The translations under genes and the position numbers were made by a program. Below are positions 24,860 through 37,657 of a stretch of DNA of 64,000 nucleotides, one piece after another. Positions within the stretch are counted from its first letter, which is position 1, and the number at the start of each line of letters is the position of its first letter. Source of the DNA: Spongilla lacustris (lineage: Eukaryota; Porifera; Demospongiae; Spongillida; Spongillidae); the NCBI GenBank assembly GCA_949361645.1, contig OX442416.1, forward strand, positions 3,758,629 through 3,822,628, read 5' to 3'. Below the pieces are notes generated by a model. It made no database searches. It was not told the origin of the DNA and saw only the letters and a program-made list of their open reading frames with translations.

Positions 24860-25216
24860 AGAAATGATAGCAAGACATATAGCACTGCTTGCTGCAAGGC
24901 TATTTACTATTGCCTCCAATATGTGTAATGTGATTAGTGCAATACTTTTTGAATTGGTGGGTACAACTATTGATAGTCTTCCTCATAGTAGTACAGTATA
25001 TCAATGTGTAGATTAGGGATCATCAGTGATATTCAGGTAAGTGAAGTAATGTATGCAAATAAAAATCTCACTCTTTCATGGGACTCAACAACAGTTGATG
25101 CATGGGACATCAATGACCTCCATATCAGTGTGCACACTGTGCCAGTAACTTCGTATGTACTGCAATTAGGTGCTATAGCCTCTGGTCAAACAGAAGACTA
25201 TGTTTCACATCAGTGA
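24860..25216 (+). pseudogene. frameshifted fragment of an unrecognised, possibly mobile-element ORF
   Basis: One frame reads ELVGTTIDSLPHSSTVYQ and then stops. A second frame continues from about 25004 with IISDIQVSEVMYANKNLTLS, WDSTTVDAWDIND and SYVLQLGAIASGQTEDYV. The join needs a one-base shift. The style resembles uncharacterised repetitive proteins of cnidarians and sponges, possibly DDE transposase-related, but I cannot name the family. The remaining sequence to about 25500 has only short frames. Confidence 0.4.
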
Positions 25217-25499
25217 TATAGCTTGACTCATATGATTTCTGTATTCAGTTGCAGAATTCATTTTTATATGTAAGGTCAACAATACTTAACCATTTCAAAA
25301 ATACCTTAACCGACAGAGTTGCTGAGCAAAAACAAAATATTCTGCATCATAGACACATTATTTCAGTGAAAAGTACTGGTAAAGTTCCCAAAGCCACCAA
25401 CTGTTACTGGACACAGAAAGACATCGAGGAAGAAGGGGAAGATGAAAAAATATGCATATTACAGCTGTATTACTGGAAATATTATTTTTGTTGATTTTT

Positions 25500-26992
25500 C
25501 TGACATGTGAAATGCCTTTTTCATTGAATGGTAAAATTTTGTTTCCGAGAACATGATATATATACATTTGGCTATATGTTTCTATATCGCTACCATGAGC
25601 AGCCTGCATATTTGGCATGATTTTTTGCATAATATCGGCTGTAGTACCTTCTAAAAAGGATTTTTATATGCAGGTATGTGTGGCAGTTACTCCTTATATA
25701 TTTGGCTGCAGTAGCATATTTGGTAAGATCATTGTAGCAAATATAAGTTAAACCGGCACAGTTTTTTTTTGCGCGGTCATTCAATTCCATACATTCAAAA
25801 GTACCGCTTTATGCTGCCGTATTGACCGAATGAAAAAAGATGATATGATAAGTATAATATACCGTTGGAATGCGCATTTTTTACTCTTTTTAGAACCATG
25901 CGAATTGTTGCAAAAATATCAATTTGAAAATAATATCCAAGTACCTAGTATAGATTTAAAATCATATAATTAACGTATATCAGTATACCGTAACGTGCGT
26001 ACGAAGGCAATTAACGGTTTAATGCCTACAATCCAATTAACAATTTACGCGTCATGCCGGTAACTAATTTCATTACGAAGTTTGTTTGAAATGGAGTGAT
26101 ATACGAGCGAATAACTTTTGAACGGAGCGTCCTTTTGTAATGTTCTTCACATATTCTTGGAAAGGAATGTTAGCGCTACGATTCTGTGTCCATGAAGTGG
26201 TTTCATACTATAGAAAACAAGCCGTCCGTGCGGCTTGAAAGATAGGTACGTGAAAGAGTAGTTGTTTAGCTTTTTTGACGCTTCCTATTCAGGTATTAAC
26301 CAGTTATAAGTACCAGTAGATAGCCTTCATAGTGTATAAGGTTTTGGCTAAGCTTTAGACGCTTCGTAGTCCATAACAATTACAGCAGCTTTAACGGTGG
26401 GCACACTTAGAAATAGGGCGTGTCTTGAAACTAATTAGAAACTAATTATCGAACGGTACCTGTGGTTGACCATTGTAGTTTTAGATAGCCAGACGAATGT
26501 TGAGTATTTCCAGTCAGCGAAGTTTCCAATCAACGTCCTACGAGTCGCAAAACAAAACTTTTGAACAGAGAGGGACAGCTGGTACGCTGTTCCGCGTAAT
26601 CGGCACGAACCGTATATAAAAATTTTACGCTGATCAGCGTATTCGGCATGAAACCGTTAACGCGCGCGTTACCATGCAATAAAGCGGATAACAAGTAAAC
26701 CCGGTATATTATTATAATCATACCGGCTGCAGGACTCAATACCGGTATAGCTGGCTCAGTTATAAGTAACAGTCAGAATTTATGTTTTCCATACATTTGA
26801 GCTGCATGGGATTTAACGAACCACATTGGTTATGTTGTGTGTCTGCCGTTTTAGATTTTTGCAGTTCCACGGGAATTAAGAACGATTTTAATTTATTAAT
26901 AAAAGACATCCGCTGTGTTGCATTGTGCATGCGCGGGATAATATTAAGCGCTAGCAGTCAACTCTTGAGCCGTACCAATTATAGAATTTAAA
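25500..26992. other. gene-free stretch upstream of the secreted-precursor gene
   Basis: No exon recognised. The last few hundred bases should contain the promoter of the gene starting at 26993, but no clear TATA box at a fixed distance can be assigned. Confidence 0.4.
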
Positions 26993-27641
26993 ATGATCTG
27001 GGTCTCCTTGGCAATCTTATCTGCTGTTGCCCCTCTCTGCAGTGGGGTACCGCTAAAATACGGTAAGCGCTAAATAATAATATCTTGCAGATGACTGCTA
27101 AAATCATATCCATATCAAGAGAACGGACCGTACAATGATGACCTTGCCCTTGGTAGGGCGTCAGACGTAGGAAGGTTAACTTTTTCGGAAGACATTAACG
27201 GTATGTGCATGCACATCGTTTAGGCACACACATATACACAATTACGTTTCGGTCGGCTATCCCTCAGTTGTAGACGGCGAGGATCAAGATGGCAGCGATG
27301 CTCCAGATGATGAACCGCCACCACCTTTTCCACCTGACGCTCCAGATGGTGCCACTCCTCCTACCGATGCACCTCCGGTTCCTACCGATGCACCTCTGGT
27401 TCCTACCGATGCACTTCCGGTTCCTACCGATGCACCTCCGGTTCCTACCGATGCACCTCCGGTTCCTACCGATGTACCTTCCAGTTCGGCTCCTACCAAT
27501 TCACCTCCGGCTCCTACTAAGGTCTACTTCCCCTTTAAATGGATAAAATTGCGGCCCGCTATTCCTATGCGCCGACGTCATGTCTGTATAAGGGACAAGA
27601 AAAAAGAACAAATATGTCGCTGGATGTGGAGCACCATCTAG
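26993..27641 (+). CDS. small secreted precursor: signal peptide, acidic Pro-rich spacer, cationic two-Cys tail
   Basis: Three exons: 26993-27062, 27120-27200, 27268-27641, total 525 bases, 174 residues. Donors are G|GTAAGC and G|GTATGT; acceptors TATCAAG| and CCCTCAG|. A stronger-looking acceptor, TTGCAG at 27090, would give an in-frame stop, so the weaker one is chosen. Both introns split a Gly/Glu/Val-type codon after base 1. Residues 1-18 (MIWVSLAILSAVAPLCSG) form a typical signal peptide. The middle is Asp/Glu-rich, then holds six 7-residue repeats close to PTDAPPV. The last 40 residues switch to strongly basic (12 Lys/Arg against 2 acidic), with three Trp, an RRR site and two Cys nine residues apart (CIRDKKKEQIC). 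No family is recognised. The layout is that of prepropeptides such as antimicrobial or signalling peptides; this function is inferred only. Confidence 0.65.
27360..27485 (+). repeat. 21-bp in-frame coding repeat
   Basis: Six units of 21 bases, each coding Pro-Thr-Asp-Ala-Pro-Pro-Val or a close variant, inside exon 3 of the secreted precursor. Substitutions fall mostly in one codon, so the heptad is a recent tandem expansion. Confidence 0.9.
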
Positions 27642-30142
27642 TATTGATATGGTCATGCATACTTTAATTTGCCCCCAACATTCATCAGTTATTTTATTGG
27701 TATACATGAGTACATGCATCTTAAGGCTAAGCCAATGGGCGACGATGATAAATATGTATATAATGTATACATGTGGATAATAATTATATATGATACACAA
27801 ATTAATTCCAATAGAAGTTATTGATCTAGAGCAAATCCAATGATTGATTTTTCCGAGTAATGCCAAATTACTATTCGAACCGAAAAATATCCAAATACAT
27901 GTAACCTGAATAACCTGATAACCTAGTACTTCCATTCTTATATATAGATGAACACATGCAGCCCGCGGCTCAATATATGCCATGTTGGTCACAGCCTTAA
28001 TGCCATGTTTGCCGGTATCATTATGTTGGTGTCAATGGATGACAGAATCAAAGCCAATTGTTGGCATCAATGCAATTTGTCCAAATCAGATAGTGATTAG
28101 CTATGAGACTACCTTTGTACAACAACCTAAAAACTGACTCAACACTGTATGACACTTATTAAATACATATGGGTGTAATGTGTTTAATTACAAATCACAC
28201 AGGACTTGATAATGTCACGTATAGTTCGTTGTAATGTGTACCAGTATAACTGAAGGCAGCAGAAGTAGTGATCTTTCATGTCAGTGTTGATGATTGTCCG
28301 TTCACATTCATGAACTGCTATTCTGTAGGTATAAAAATGGAAATTAGATGCTTACTATAACTAGCTGAGCTAAAAGGTTGAGGTTATCACGATGATGGTA
28401 TCATGCAATTCCCAGTATTAGTACATTGAACTATTTTTTACATCAATAACATGTTACCATACCTTAAAGTTCAGTTAGATTGTAGATGTTCACATTGTGT
28501 AACATTTATAGATGTGCTGAATGATTACATGTGCTTTTGTATCACAAATAGTATGTGATTAAGCATGTCTTGACTACATAACAATATTCAAGGCAAAATT
28601 AAAGAAATAATTTAGCACATATTACGCGAGTGAAAATAGTAATATCATCAACTTGCACACGCCACGCTTACAAGACTGGCTGCACACATGCACACATAGG
28701 TCTACATGCACATCACAATAAAATCATCCATCATCTGGCTTTATGTCGTGTCTTCCAATAGAAGCTTTCGACCTCATGATACCACATTCATCCTTAATTT
28801 CTGCAATTTAATTATTCCTCCTTAATTTCATGCATGTTGCATAACCTGAACACTTTATGTGTCCTCTAATGGACTTTCAGGCTATTCAGGAGGAATACTT
28901 TCTCTCCACAGTCATAAGATTTTAGTGGCAGCAGGAGTGGCAACAGGACCACGGTGAGAGAAGAGTCTCTGCTGCCGGGTAGGAAGAAGATCTTTGCCAC
29001 TGAGTAGAAGAGGAGAGTGTCCTTGCACCATAAATTCATTGGGGAGGAAAAATGTCCAACCACCGAATGGGATGTCGGGGAAGAGACGTTTCAACCACTA
29101 CTAATATTGATGCTAGAAGGAGCATCCTGTGGAAGAGGGAGTCCCGCCCCTGGAAAAAGATTCTAGGGTTGAGAGTGCGTCATGAACAAGCATTGACTGA
29201 ACCATAGGGCGGATTAACAAGCATCTACTTCCTGAGGTCTGAGGAGAGGGAGATTAGGAACAGAGACAGAAGAGCAAAAGGAAAGATGTGTTTGAAGTTT
29301 GAAGAATGAAAGTTGAGCCAAAGAAGCCAGAAGAGGATGAGAGGAGGAATGTGGTATCCATCACCAGGAGCTGTGAGTCCGAGGAACACTTGCGGAATAT
29401 AGTACTCACTTGTGTATTTTATTTACCAAGGTCATCAGCCAACAGGACAATGTTCATACATGCAATGATACTAACATATAATTATAATTATATATATATA
29501 TATATATATTATATGTAAATATATATGTAGGACACAAATAAAGACAAAAGACATTAACACAAATCGTCCAATGGGAAGTGGCCACATGTGACCCTAGTAG
29601 TTGACCCCTTCTCCCATGGGCATGGTCCAGATACCACACAAACCATGTTTAGAAGGTAAAATGATTGCAACCAATGTTGATTCCAAGCCATTTATCTGCC
29701 CAAATGTGCATCTCTGAGTAATAGGTCCCCACAAGATTACAAGGTGAATTTTTAAGACAACATCGTATGACGTGGGGACACCCTAGCATGTTCAGCATGT
29801 GTGGCCAATTGGCACTGTACTATATTATTGTTACTGCACATCAATACATGCCCACAGGATACAATAATTGATTCATATACAAAACACACAAAAGCCTTAT
29901 ATGTGTGTATACATGTACCTAGAGTGACCTGCGAAGCAAGGATATTTCTGCTTTTTAAAAAATACGTACAATTTCTTAAATTAATTTGCTGACTTGACCA
30001 AGACATATGAACTCCATAAATCAAATTCAAAATTTTGCAAGATACTGCAGGTTAGCTCATTTACAAGTGCCTGGTATATAGTAGGAAGGTACATGTACTG
30101 TAATTATTATTTATTATTTGCCTTGCTAGTAGTTAGAGTGTG
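27642..30142. other. gene-free stretch
   Basis: AT-rich sequence with a TA microsatellite at about 29488-29520. An open stretch at 28866-29094 on the minus strand has Pro/Leu-rich composition but no recognisable domain; the GC-richer block 28890-29300 may be an old retroelement piece. No host exon can be supported. Confidence 0.4.
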
Positions 30143-30830
30143 GTCACTGATGCACTACAGGGAATAATTTAACCGGATTCGCATCGCATTTTGCGAAGCA
30201 GTTTTTATTAGATGCGAAACAACTTCAAAACATTGTCGCTGAAAACTGCGATGCAATCTATCCGTGTTTGCAGGCACGTCGCTCAGTGTAAATGCTACGC
30301 GAAGAGAGTGCATTTATGGTACAAAAGAATTCCAATCAGAAAGCTGCATCAGCCACACTCACGTGACATCGCGATCGCGACAATTAACGATTAACGATTG
30401 CGTACGCGTACGAATGACATGAGCGCGCAGCGTACACAGCCGGCTTCGGGAAGGGGGGTGTAGATTTTTATATTAATAGAATTATCAAGTTATCAAATCA
30501 TTACTAATTAAAATGTACATTTACGCGCAAACGTACGTGGTACATGTATGTACTGCACATGAATATGCCAGAACGCCTACGCGACAGTGCCAATACGGGT
30601 GGACAAAATCTACAAATAGTCGTTTGACTCGTTCGCCTGAAAGCGATCCAAATGCACGCGGGCGTGTCCGTGGGATAGCTCTGCTTTGTGTTCATATGAA
30701 GAATCATCACACATCTCGGCGGGAACAAATTGCGATGCAACTGAACGAAGTTGCTAATCAATTTCGATTTTGCGGAGCAAAATTGCTATGCAATTTTTTA
30801 AAAGTAAATTATTCCCTGCACTACAGTGAC
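30143..30830. mobile_element. inverted-repeat element (MITE), about 0.69 kb
   Basis: The left end reads GTCACTG...CAGGGAATAATTTA and the right end, inverted, reads GTCACTGTAGTGCAGGG then AATAATTTA, so the termini match apart from a short gap. Inside are repeated words such as GCGATGCAA in both orientations. CAGGG ends suggest a hAT-like element, but no clean 8-base duplication was found. Confidence 0.55.
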
Positions 30831-30845
30831 AGAACTACACCTCAC

Positions 30846-30926
30846 CTTGCTCTGGTGAGTCTTCATTACATCAATTACATCATCATGACCCATGCTCACT
30901 GCAATGTCTAGGGCTGTTTTTCCATC
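30846..30926 (-). CDS. ankyrin exon, partial repeat (27 codons)
   Basis: The minus-strand acceptor CTTACAG is followed by DGKTALDIAVSMGHDDVIDV and MKTHQSK, then donor AAG|GTGAGG. The sequence is the first two-thirds of an ankyrin repeat (TALDIA helix, GH turn) and then leaves the consensus, as a capping repeat does. It is the most downstream ankyrin exon visible in this strand order. The following exon was not found, so the C-terminus is unknown. Confidence 0.75.
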
Positions 30927-31323
30927 CTGTAAGATAAATAATACTATGTAGCACAACTGATCTTACTAATAAATCATTTGAAAGAAGAAGGGATGAATTG
31001 TGGGTATTGGGAGTGGAATAGAATGTGCATATGTGTGTATATGTGTGTATGTGGTTGTACATGTGTGTGCACTTCTACATTACACAGACCTTATACTCTA
31101 ATAAAAGAGCACCCTCAAAATAATTTGCTCCCCAGCCCACCTTACATTATTCTCTCTGGATCAGAATCCTGACATAAGTCCCCATTCCAGTGATACATGG
31201 TATACACGTACGTGCATACATATAATTCAAGTGCATGCACAAGCATGCACAGATGCATACAATTAGGATCGATGTTCTTCAGTGTGTAAGCATTTGTGAG
31301 AGAAGTGATACAAAATCACTTAC

Positions 31324-31422
31324 AGTGTTTGCCACATTCACATCAGCACCTGCTCCCAACAGGATCAGTACCACATCAAAATGACCCTGCTGGCTTGCTA
31401 TATGCAATGGAGTTTGATTTTT
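31324..31422 (-). CDS. ankyrin-repeat exon, 33 codons
   Basis: Acceptor TGAATAG, then KNQTPLHIASQQGHFDVVLI and LLGAGADVNVANT, then donor ACT|GTAAGT. A complete consensus ankyrin repeat (TPLHIA, GH, VV..LL.AGADVN) in exactly 99 bases, phase 0 at both ends. Ankyrin repeats bind protein partners; the partner here is unknown. Confidence 0.85.
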
Positions 31423-32388
31423 CTATTCAGTAACAAAAAAAGTAGAAATGATATAATCAAACATGAACTTCTCATGTATACGTAAATTGGAATTGAAAGA
31501 GCCATGTTAGGTGTATGTGAATATAATGATGGAATGCTGCATACTTGGATCATGCTATTAAATTAAGCACTCCAACAGCAAGACGAGGGTTAGAATATTC
31601 ACTTGAACTGCATGCACATGTTGTATTGCATGTGTGTTTAAAAATATATATAATGATATAATATGGCATGTAAGGCATCTTCATGAAGCCTCACTGTTTC
31701 TTTGTGCTCCTATAACCTGAAGATGTGAGATTGAACTGAAACATATCACTATTCTACTGCTGTTAACATTTCACGTTGGTGCAAAATATATTGTACTACA
31801 TGTATATGCACAGCATTTGTACTGTCCAGTATTAAGGTATGCAGGAAACATCATTCTGATACATGCAGCGGTTGTGTATCTTACATGTACATGTAGTTGA
31901 TAAAGGTTCTCTCATATTCCACTATAAGAAGTGTATATGTTAAAACTGGAGTTGTTGGAACTGCATGTACCCCCATCGTTTGCACTCTAAGCCAAAATGC
32001 TGCACCTCATATGACAATGCAGGGGCACTGCCACAGGTCCATTTCTATGACTTCAACGGAACCACTTTTTTCCAACAAAAATAAATATAAATAAATTCAA
32101 GAATTTCCTCTAATTATATTTTTACCACAGTGTTTGCATAATTCAGGGCGATTTTGAATGCAAAATGCTGAGCAGGAGGGGTGCCGGCTTATAGTCATAA
32201 CCGGACCACTTATTATAGTGTGGCAACAGCCCTGCAATGTATATGTCCAAGGACATGTACGTACATGTACAATGTACATATGCATTTCACTTTCGTGCTC
32301 AACATGCACTGTACAAGCATGAGAATGTGTGCACTGTGAATACTCTAAAGTGCATGATGCAGTATAAATTAAAGATCTCGTTACTTAC

Positions 32389-32490
32389 ATAGACTATGGC
32401 TGTATTCACACCAGCACCTGCTGCCACCAAGGTCTCTACAACTTCAGTTTGACTATTCTGGCTGGCCACATAAAGTGGAGTTGCATTGGT
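32389..32490 (-). CDS. ankyrin-repeat exon, 34 codons
   Basis: Acceptor TTCACCAG, then TNATPLYVASQNSQTEVVET and LVAAGAGVNTAIVY, then donor TAT|GTAAGT. It keeps the TPLYVAS and VVETLVAAGA core. The usual Asp of AGADVN is Gly and one residue is added at the end. Phase 0 at both ends. Confidence 0.8.
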
Positions 32491-34068
32491 CTGGTGAAGA
32501 GCAAAGGAACAAATTTAATTACTTCAATGCGCATTTGTAGGTCGCAGTCATCCCAAAGAGCCATTAAGCTCCTATATGTATCACTTGCTTACTCAGCCCA
32601 CATCTGCTGCTGATAACGGTGTTAGTCTTTGTGCTTTTCTTTGTGTATTTTGTGTATATTTCCTCATGCAATTACAATGAGATTTTTAATCAATCTGCCT
32701 GAAAAACTCAATCAAGCAATGAGATGATAAATGCGATTGGGTTTGTATCCCACTGGCTGTACAATCATATGGCTAAGAAGCCCTGGCCCCAGACCATGTT
32801 CGCCTGTTTAAGCAAATCAAGACAGCCATGAGCAAATTGCAGGCTTTGTGGATTACTTACATGTACACAACAGGACAAACATTAAAAGAGTATGGTAACA
32901 GAACAAAGTATGGTAAAAATGCCTGATACATGGCTTTATGTATTTTGTGCAAAGCTTTCCTGACTGCATGTGTCTATAGACCATTACAACATAATTCTCA
33001 CTTGTAAGTACAATGAAACACAGTACTACACATACATGTTGTGTGTGGAAGTTATTAACAATGGTGTTTTATGGTGTGCAGCTATATAAGCATAAATTAC
33101 CACACAATAAAATTACGTAAACAAAAAAGCACTAAAACACATTGTCAAGTAAAGTTACAAAATGCTATCAAAAAGAATCTCATTTGTGTATGCCTTTGAC
33201 TTCTGAAGTTCTTTTTTTACAAGTATAAAGACATGCATGTATGAAATGTACACACATACATGTACAGAATTTATACATGTACATGAACAGAACTAGTAAA
33301 TAAATCATGGATAAGAATGAATGACAAATGGATTTCAATATAACAACCATCTCTAGGACTGTTTTGCGGTGAAGCATCAGCCCTCTAAAAACGTCATCCA
33401 TTTTAACAAAATTGTAATATCTGGATTTAATACTTAAAACACTGACATACATGTACGTGTTGTACACCCAAAACATGCACACGCATAACAGCACACAAAA
33501 ATTCTGTATCCATTAGCTACAGCAGGCTAAGCATGGGCCAATAAAGCCAGCCTCATTAACTCAATAGACAAATGGGAATACAACTAATTTAATAAAAGTG
33601 TTGATGGCTGCCTGCAGCGAAGGCCCATGCAGTACTTACTGTACTTTGCTTAGCCCGGTAATGGCTTCCTGGCCCCCTAGGCCCCATCACATCACAATGC
33701 ATTACTGCATGCACATGTTGGAATTATACATGTAGCTACATGTATGAGCCTATACAGCAGTATACCGTGCTATCCAAATGATCGAACAAAATTACCAAGC
33801 CAAACTGTGTGTTCAGCTGCAACATGTACAGGTTTATACTGACCACAGATTATGTTATTGAGCTTATTAAGTGAAGTATATAAAGCTAGATAGCTGGAAT
33901 TTGAGCAAAGGCACACTGCATGATTTAATTACTATTTAAGCAGCTCTGCACAGTGTATTCTATTCCCAGCCGGCCTCAAGTGGATTTTTTTTAAATGAAG
34001 AAAGTTATTTATCTATTCCATTACTTGTCTTTTGTGTATACATGTACATGTGCACATAAATCAAACCA
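32491..34068 (-). other. intron sequence of the ankyrin gene
   Basis: No further exon was recognised here. The sequence is AT-rich with scattered ACATGTA words. It would lie within the intron between the ankyrin exons at 37300-37398 and 32389-32490 if these belong to one gene. Confidence 0.4.
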
Positions 34069-34909
34069 AGCTTATAGTAGTCTCGTACCCAGACCCAAAT
34101 GTACGTAACGATGATTATCGCTTACAGTATAACATCACGTACAGAGGGTCTGGGAATGAAGTCGTGGGAAATGGTTCTTGGAATGTTGACTATTACATAA
34201 CTTTTATGTCGTCACAAATGTTCCGCTGCGTCACGAAATCAATTATGGCCTATGCGGGTGGTCGCAAATTGTGAAAATCGAAGACTTAGGTTAAGGGTTA
34301 GGGTTAATACTTGGGCAGTGTGCCAGGTCTAGTCGGTCCCGTCCAACGTCGGTGCATGGTTTTGTGAAAAAATCCATGGGTCTTCGGGGACAACACTGGG
34401 TATTGCCGGCAAAGAGTTAACCGATAAATTACCACGGTCTGCGTTCGCAGACAAAATTACCGTACATAATTGAATGTTGCGTAAGAGCGGTGGTCTGCGA
34501 TCGCAGACAGCTGGAGTGGGGTTTGTACGTAATCATTATAAACCGGATGCAACTACAACGAAGCTTCGTTTGCACTCGTACGGTGTTGATAGAAGTGTGC
34601 CTTCTGTTATTCTACGTCCAGAGCAGTAAAATGTTAGCGATCGCGGTGCATGTAGGAGGCCGATTCTATCCAGATAAGTACTGCCGTTTGAAGGGCGTCA
34701 CCTCATGAATGTATTAGGCACGAACATGAATAAACTATTAACACAAACAATACTAAGCTAAGATGAGGTAATAGCCCAGCTCAGATAGTGCGAGGGTAGT
34801 GACAACTTCAGCCATCAGTGACTATGGGGAAGAAATGGAGAACTAATAAACAGAGGGTGTGCACATCCAACTTTTAGTTTATTAGTAAGTACCACGCCTG
34901 GTGATGTAG

Positions 34910-35440
34910 GCACATAGCACACATACATGTAACACACAGGCACATAGCACACATACATGTAACACACAGGCACATAGCACACATACATGTAACACACAGG
35001 CACATAGCACACATACATGTAACACACAGGCACATAGCACACATACATGTAACACACAGGCACATAGCACACATACATGTAACACACAGGCACATAGCAC
35101 ACATACATGTAACACACAGGCACATAGCACACATACATGTAACACACAGGCACATAGCACACATACATGTAACACACAGGCACATAGCACACATACATGT
35201 TACACACAGGCACATAGCACACATACATGTAACACACAGGCACATAGCACACAGGCACATAGCACACAGGCACAGCACACCGGCACATAACACAGACACA
35301 TAGCACACATACATACACAGGCACTAGCACACAGGCACATAACACACAGGCACATAGCACACAGGCACATAGCACACCGGCACATAACACACAGACACAT
35401 AACACAGGCACATAACACAAAGGCACATAGCAAGGTACAC
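34910..35440. repeat. 30-bp minisatellite, then degenerate relatives
   Basis: Eleven nearly identical 30-base units with core CACATAGCACACATACATG (34910-35240; one T-for-A variant near 35201) are followed by shorter, degenerate CACATAGCACACAGG units. The array lies inside the Mutator-like element. Open Cys/Val/Met frames on the minus strand are repeat artefacts. Confidence 0.92.
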
Positions 35441-35900
35441 ACAGGAGGGAAGAGTGCTGTGTGTGTGGAAGGGGTGTTGTGTGCACACACAAGGTACACA
35501 CAGGAGGAAAGAGAGTTGTGAGTGGAGGTGTGGAGTGGGTGTTGTGTGCACACACAGGAGGAAAGAGAGTTGTGAGTGGAGGTGTGGAGTGGGTGTTGTG
35601 TGCACACACATGAGGAACGAGTGTTGTGTGTGTGTAGTGGGTGTTGTGTGCACACACAAGGTACACATAGGAGGCGAGAGTGTAGTGTGTGGAGGTGTGG
35701 AGTGGGTGTTGTGTGCACACACATAGGAGGGAAAAGTGTTGTGTGTGGACCTACTCACACCCCTACCCATGTGAGTACACACAATATGTGTGCACACAAC
35801 ACTCTACACCATGAGTGTGCACATAACACTCTACACATAGCACACATACATGTAACACACAGGCACATAGCACACATAGCACACAGGCACATAGCACACA
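35441..35900. repeat. second minisatellite of GTGTTGTGTGCACACAC units
   Basis: Units of roughly 60 bases combine GGAGGAAAGAGAGTTGTG, GGTGTGGAGTGGG and GTTGTGTGCACACAC in several copies, then end in inverted and mixed versions. Open frames on both strands reflect the repeat. Confidence 0.8.
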
Positions 35901-37299
35901 ACACTCTTCCATGTCATGTCCTCACCACACTTTTATTTATTTCAAACCATTCTTCCTACATAACATTCTTCCCACCTGCCCTAGTCTCTTTAGCCACACC
36001 CTTCTCAATGCCCCATGCCATAAACGCGCATCAAATTGCCATAACAAAAAGAGCTAGAAACAACAGATGTGCTCTAAAAAAAGTTACAACACGGTAGGGA
36101 TACAAACAGAACATATATGCAAGCAAAATTATACAAAATGCATATGCGCAAGCTACACACCTCCCAAACAATAAGAGTATCACAAAAACTGGTTCCTTAC
36201 TGTTCGTAGGTAGACATTAGCGATGACCCGACCACGATTCGTGTATGGAACGGCTTCGTGTCTTCAAGTTTCTAGAATACATCGTGCTTCACTTTTTGAG
36301 TCTAGAGAGCATGGTAGCGATCCTTTTTGGTCTTAGAAATCGGTAAAACAAACGAAATACTACGCGATCGCACGAAGCAAACTTGATTGACAGACGCACA
36401 ATTTTTGAATAAGTTAAAATTAAATCTGGTTATACGGTGCACCCGTTACGTAATGAATAATTTGGTCATTTATCGGTTAAGTAACCTACTGTAGTCTTTC
36501 TGACGCAAGAGCCATAACACCATCTAGGTCTAACGCTGACTTGGAAATACCTTCCGATCACACTTTGGGTGTGGTTTTGCGATTGGTAATATGCTAGAAA
36601 TGCAATTTAGCTGATGGCAATAGCGTTGGAATGTATACGTCACAAATCGCTGCAATTTGATTGGTTCCACAAAATTCAGTAACATAGAACCATTTCCCAC
36701 GACTTCATTCCCAGACCCTCTGTACGTGATGTTATACTGTAAGCTATAATCGTTACGTACATTTGGGTCTGGGTACGAGACTAAGCTTATAGCCCCAAGA
36801 CCTTATGACTGAGTTTACAGTGTGCTTCTCCAGACCAATCTATTCCCACACCAAGCCATTGATGCTTCTGTGGCCTCCTATAATAGACAGAAGTTGTGGG
36901 CTGTGAATTCACTTGCATTACAATGTACATTGACCATTGAAACTATATGCTTACAAGTGTTGTACATGCATGTGTACAGAATGCTGTAATGTTTCTGTAT
37001 TTGACTCCGCATGTAGGATTTGGGCCACAGACATTTGGGCCAAAGGCATGTATGCCAATAGTGTTCATTATGGTGAGCATGTATGCCAATAGTGTTCATT
37101 ATGGTGAGCATCTCTACCCCTTATGATATCCTTCCACTCAGAATAGTTGTAGGCATGGCTCAAGTGCCTATGTTTATTTTGCATACATACATCAATGTAA
37201 ACTATATACTTGTATAAAGCAACAGCAGTACACATATGTACAGCCCGCTGAACTGAAGTGATAATTATTACAACAGTATGTGCATGTACACACACCAAC

Positions 37300-37398
37300 C
37301 TCATTAGCCTGATTGACATTAGCTCCTGCTTCAATGAGTGTCTTCACTACATCAATCCATCCATTAGAACTTGAAACCCACAATGGACTCAAACCAAT
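37300..37398 (-). CDS. ankyrin-repeat exon, 33 codons
   Basis: Acceptor TGTAATATAG, then IGLSPLWVSSSNGWIDVVKT and LIEAGANVNQANE, then donor GAG|GTTGGT. A complete ankyrin repeat in exactly 99 bases, phase 0. SPLWVSSSNG replaces the usual TPLHxAAxxG, a mild divergence. Confidence 0.85.
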
Positions 37399-37626
37399 CT
37401 ATATTACAAATGATTACATGAATGTTAGTACAATATATACAATACGAGTGCAAAGCAATAGTAGTGCAAATAGCATGGAACCAAGGAAACGTCGTATATT
37501 AAGCACTTTCAGGTAAACCAATCACCAGACATGCAAAGCATTCTGCTATTCCAAAGGTCCAAGTTATTAATGGTAAATGAAATTAGCAGCTACATGTAGA
37601 CATAATTTGAAGGGAAAAAACTGGTT

Positions 37627-37627
<1 letters not shown>

Positions 37628-37657
<30 letters not shown>

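Larger units (their letters stand above)
34069..36792. mobile_element. Mutator-like (9-bp TSD) non-autonomous element, 2.7 kb
   Basis: The left terminal repeat (34078-34178) and right terminal repeat (36686-36783) are inverted copies of about 100 bases, differing by a short indel and one or two substitutions; both start TAGTCTCGTACCCAGACC. They are flanked by the direct repeat AGCTTATAG at 34069-34077 and 36784-36792. Long terminal repeats with a 9-base duplication are the hallmark of Mutator-like elements. No transposase is visible; the interior is minisatellite and unique sequence. Confidence 0.8.

Noticed and set aside
27284..27499. Antisense Gly/Thr/Ser repeat frame over the secreted-precursor exon
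   Set aside because: Shadow of the 21-bp coding repeat; the plus strand has signal peptide and consistent splice phases.
34285..34310. TTAGGG-like motif suggesting an interstitial telomere
   Set aside because: Only about two imperfect copies; chance occurrence.
34815..35797. Cys/Val-rich and His/Thr-rich frames up to 301 codons
   Set aside because: They lie entirely in the 30-bp and related minisatellites.
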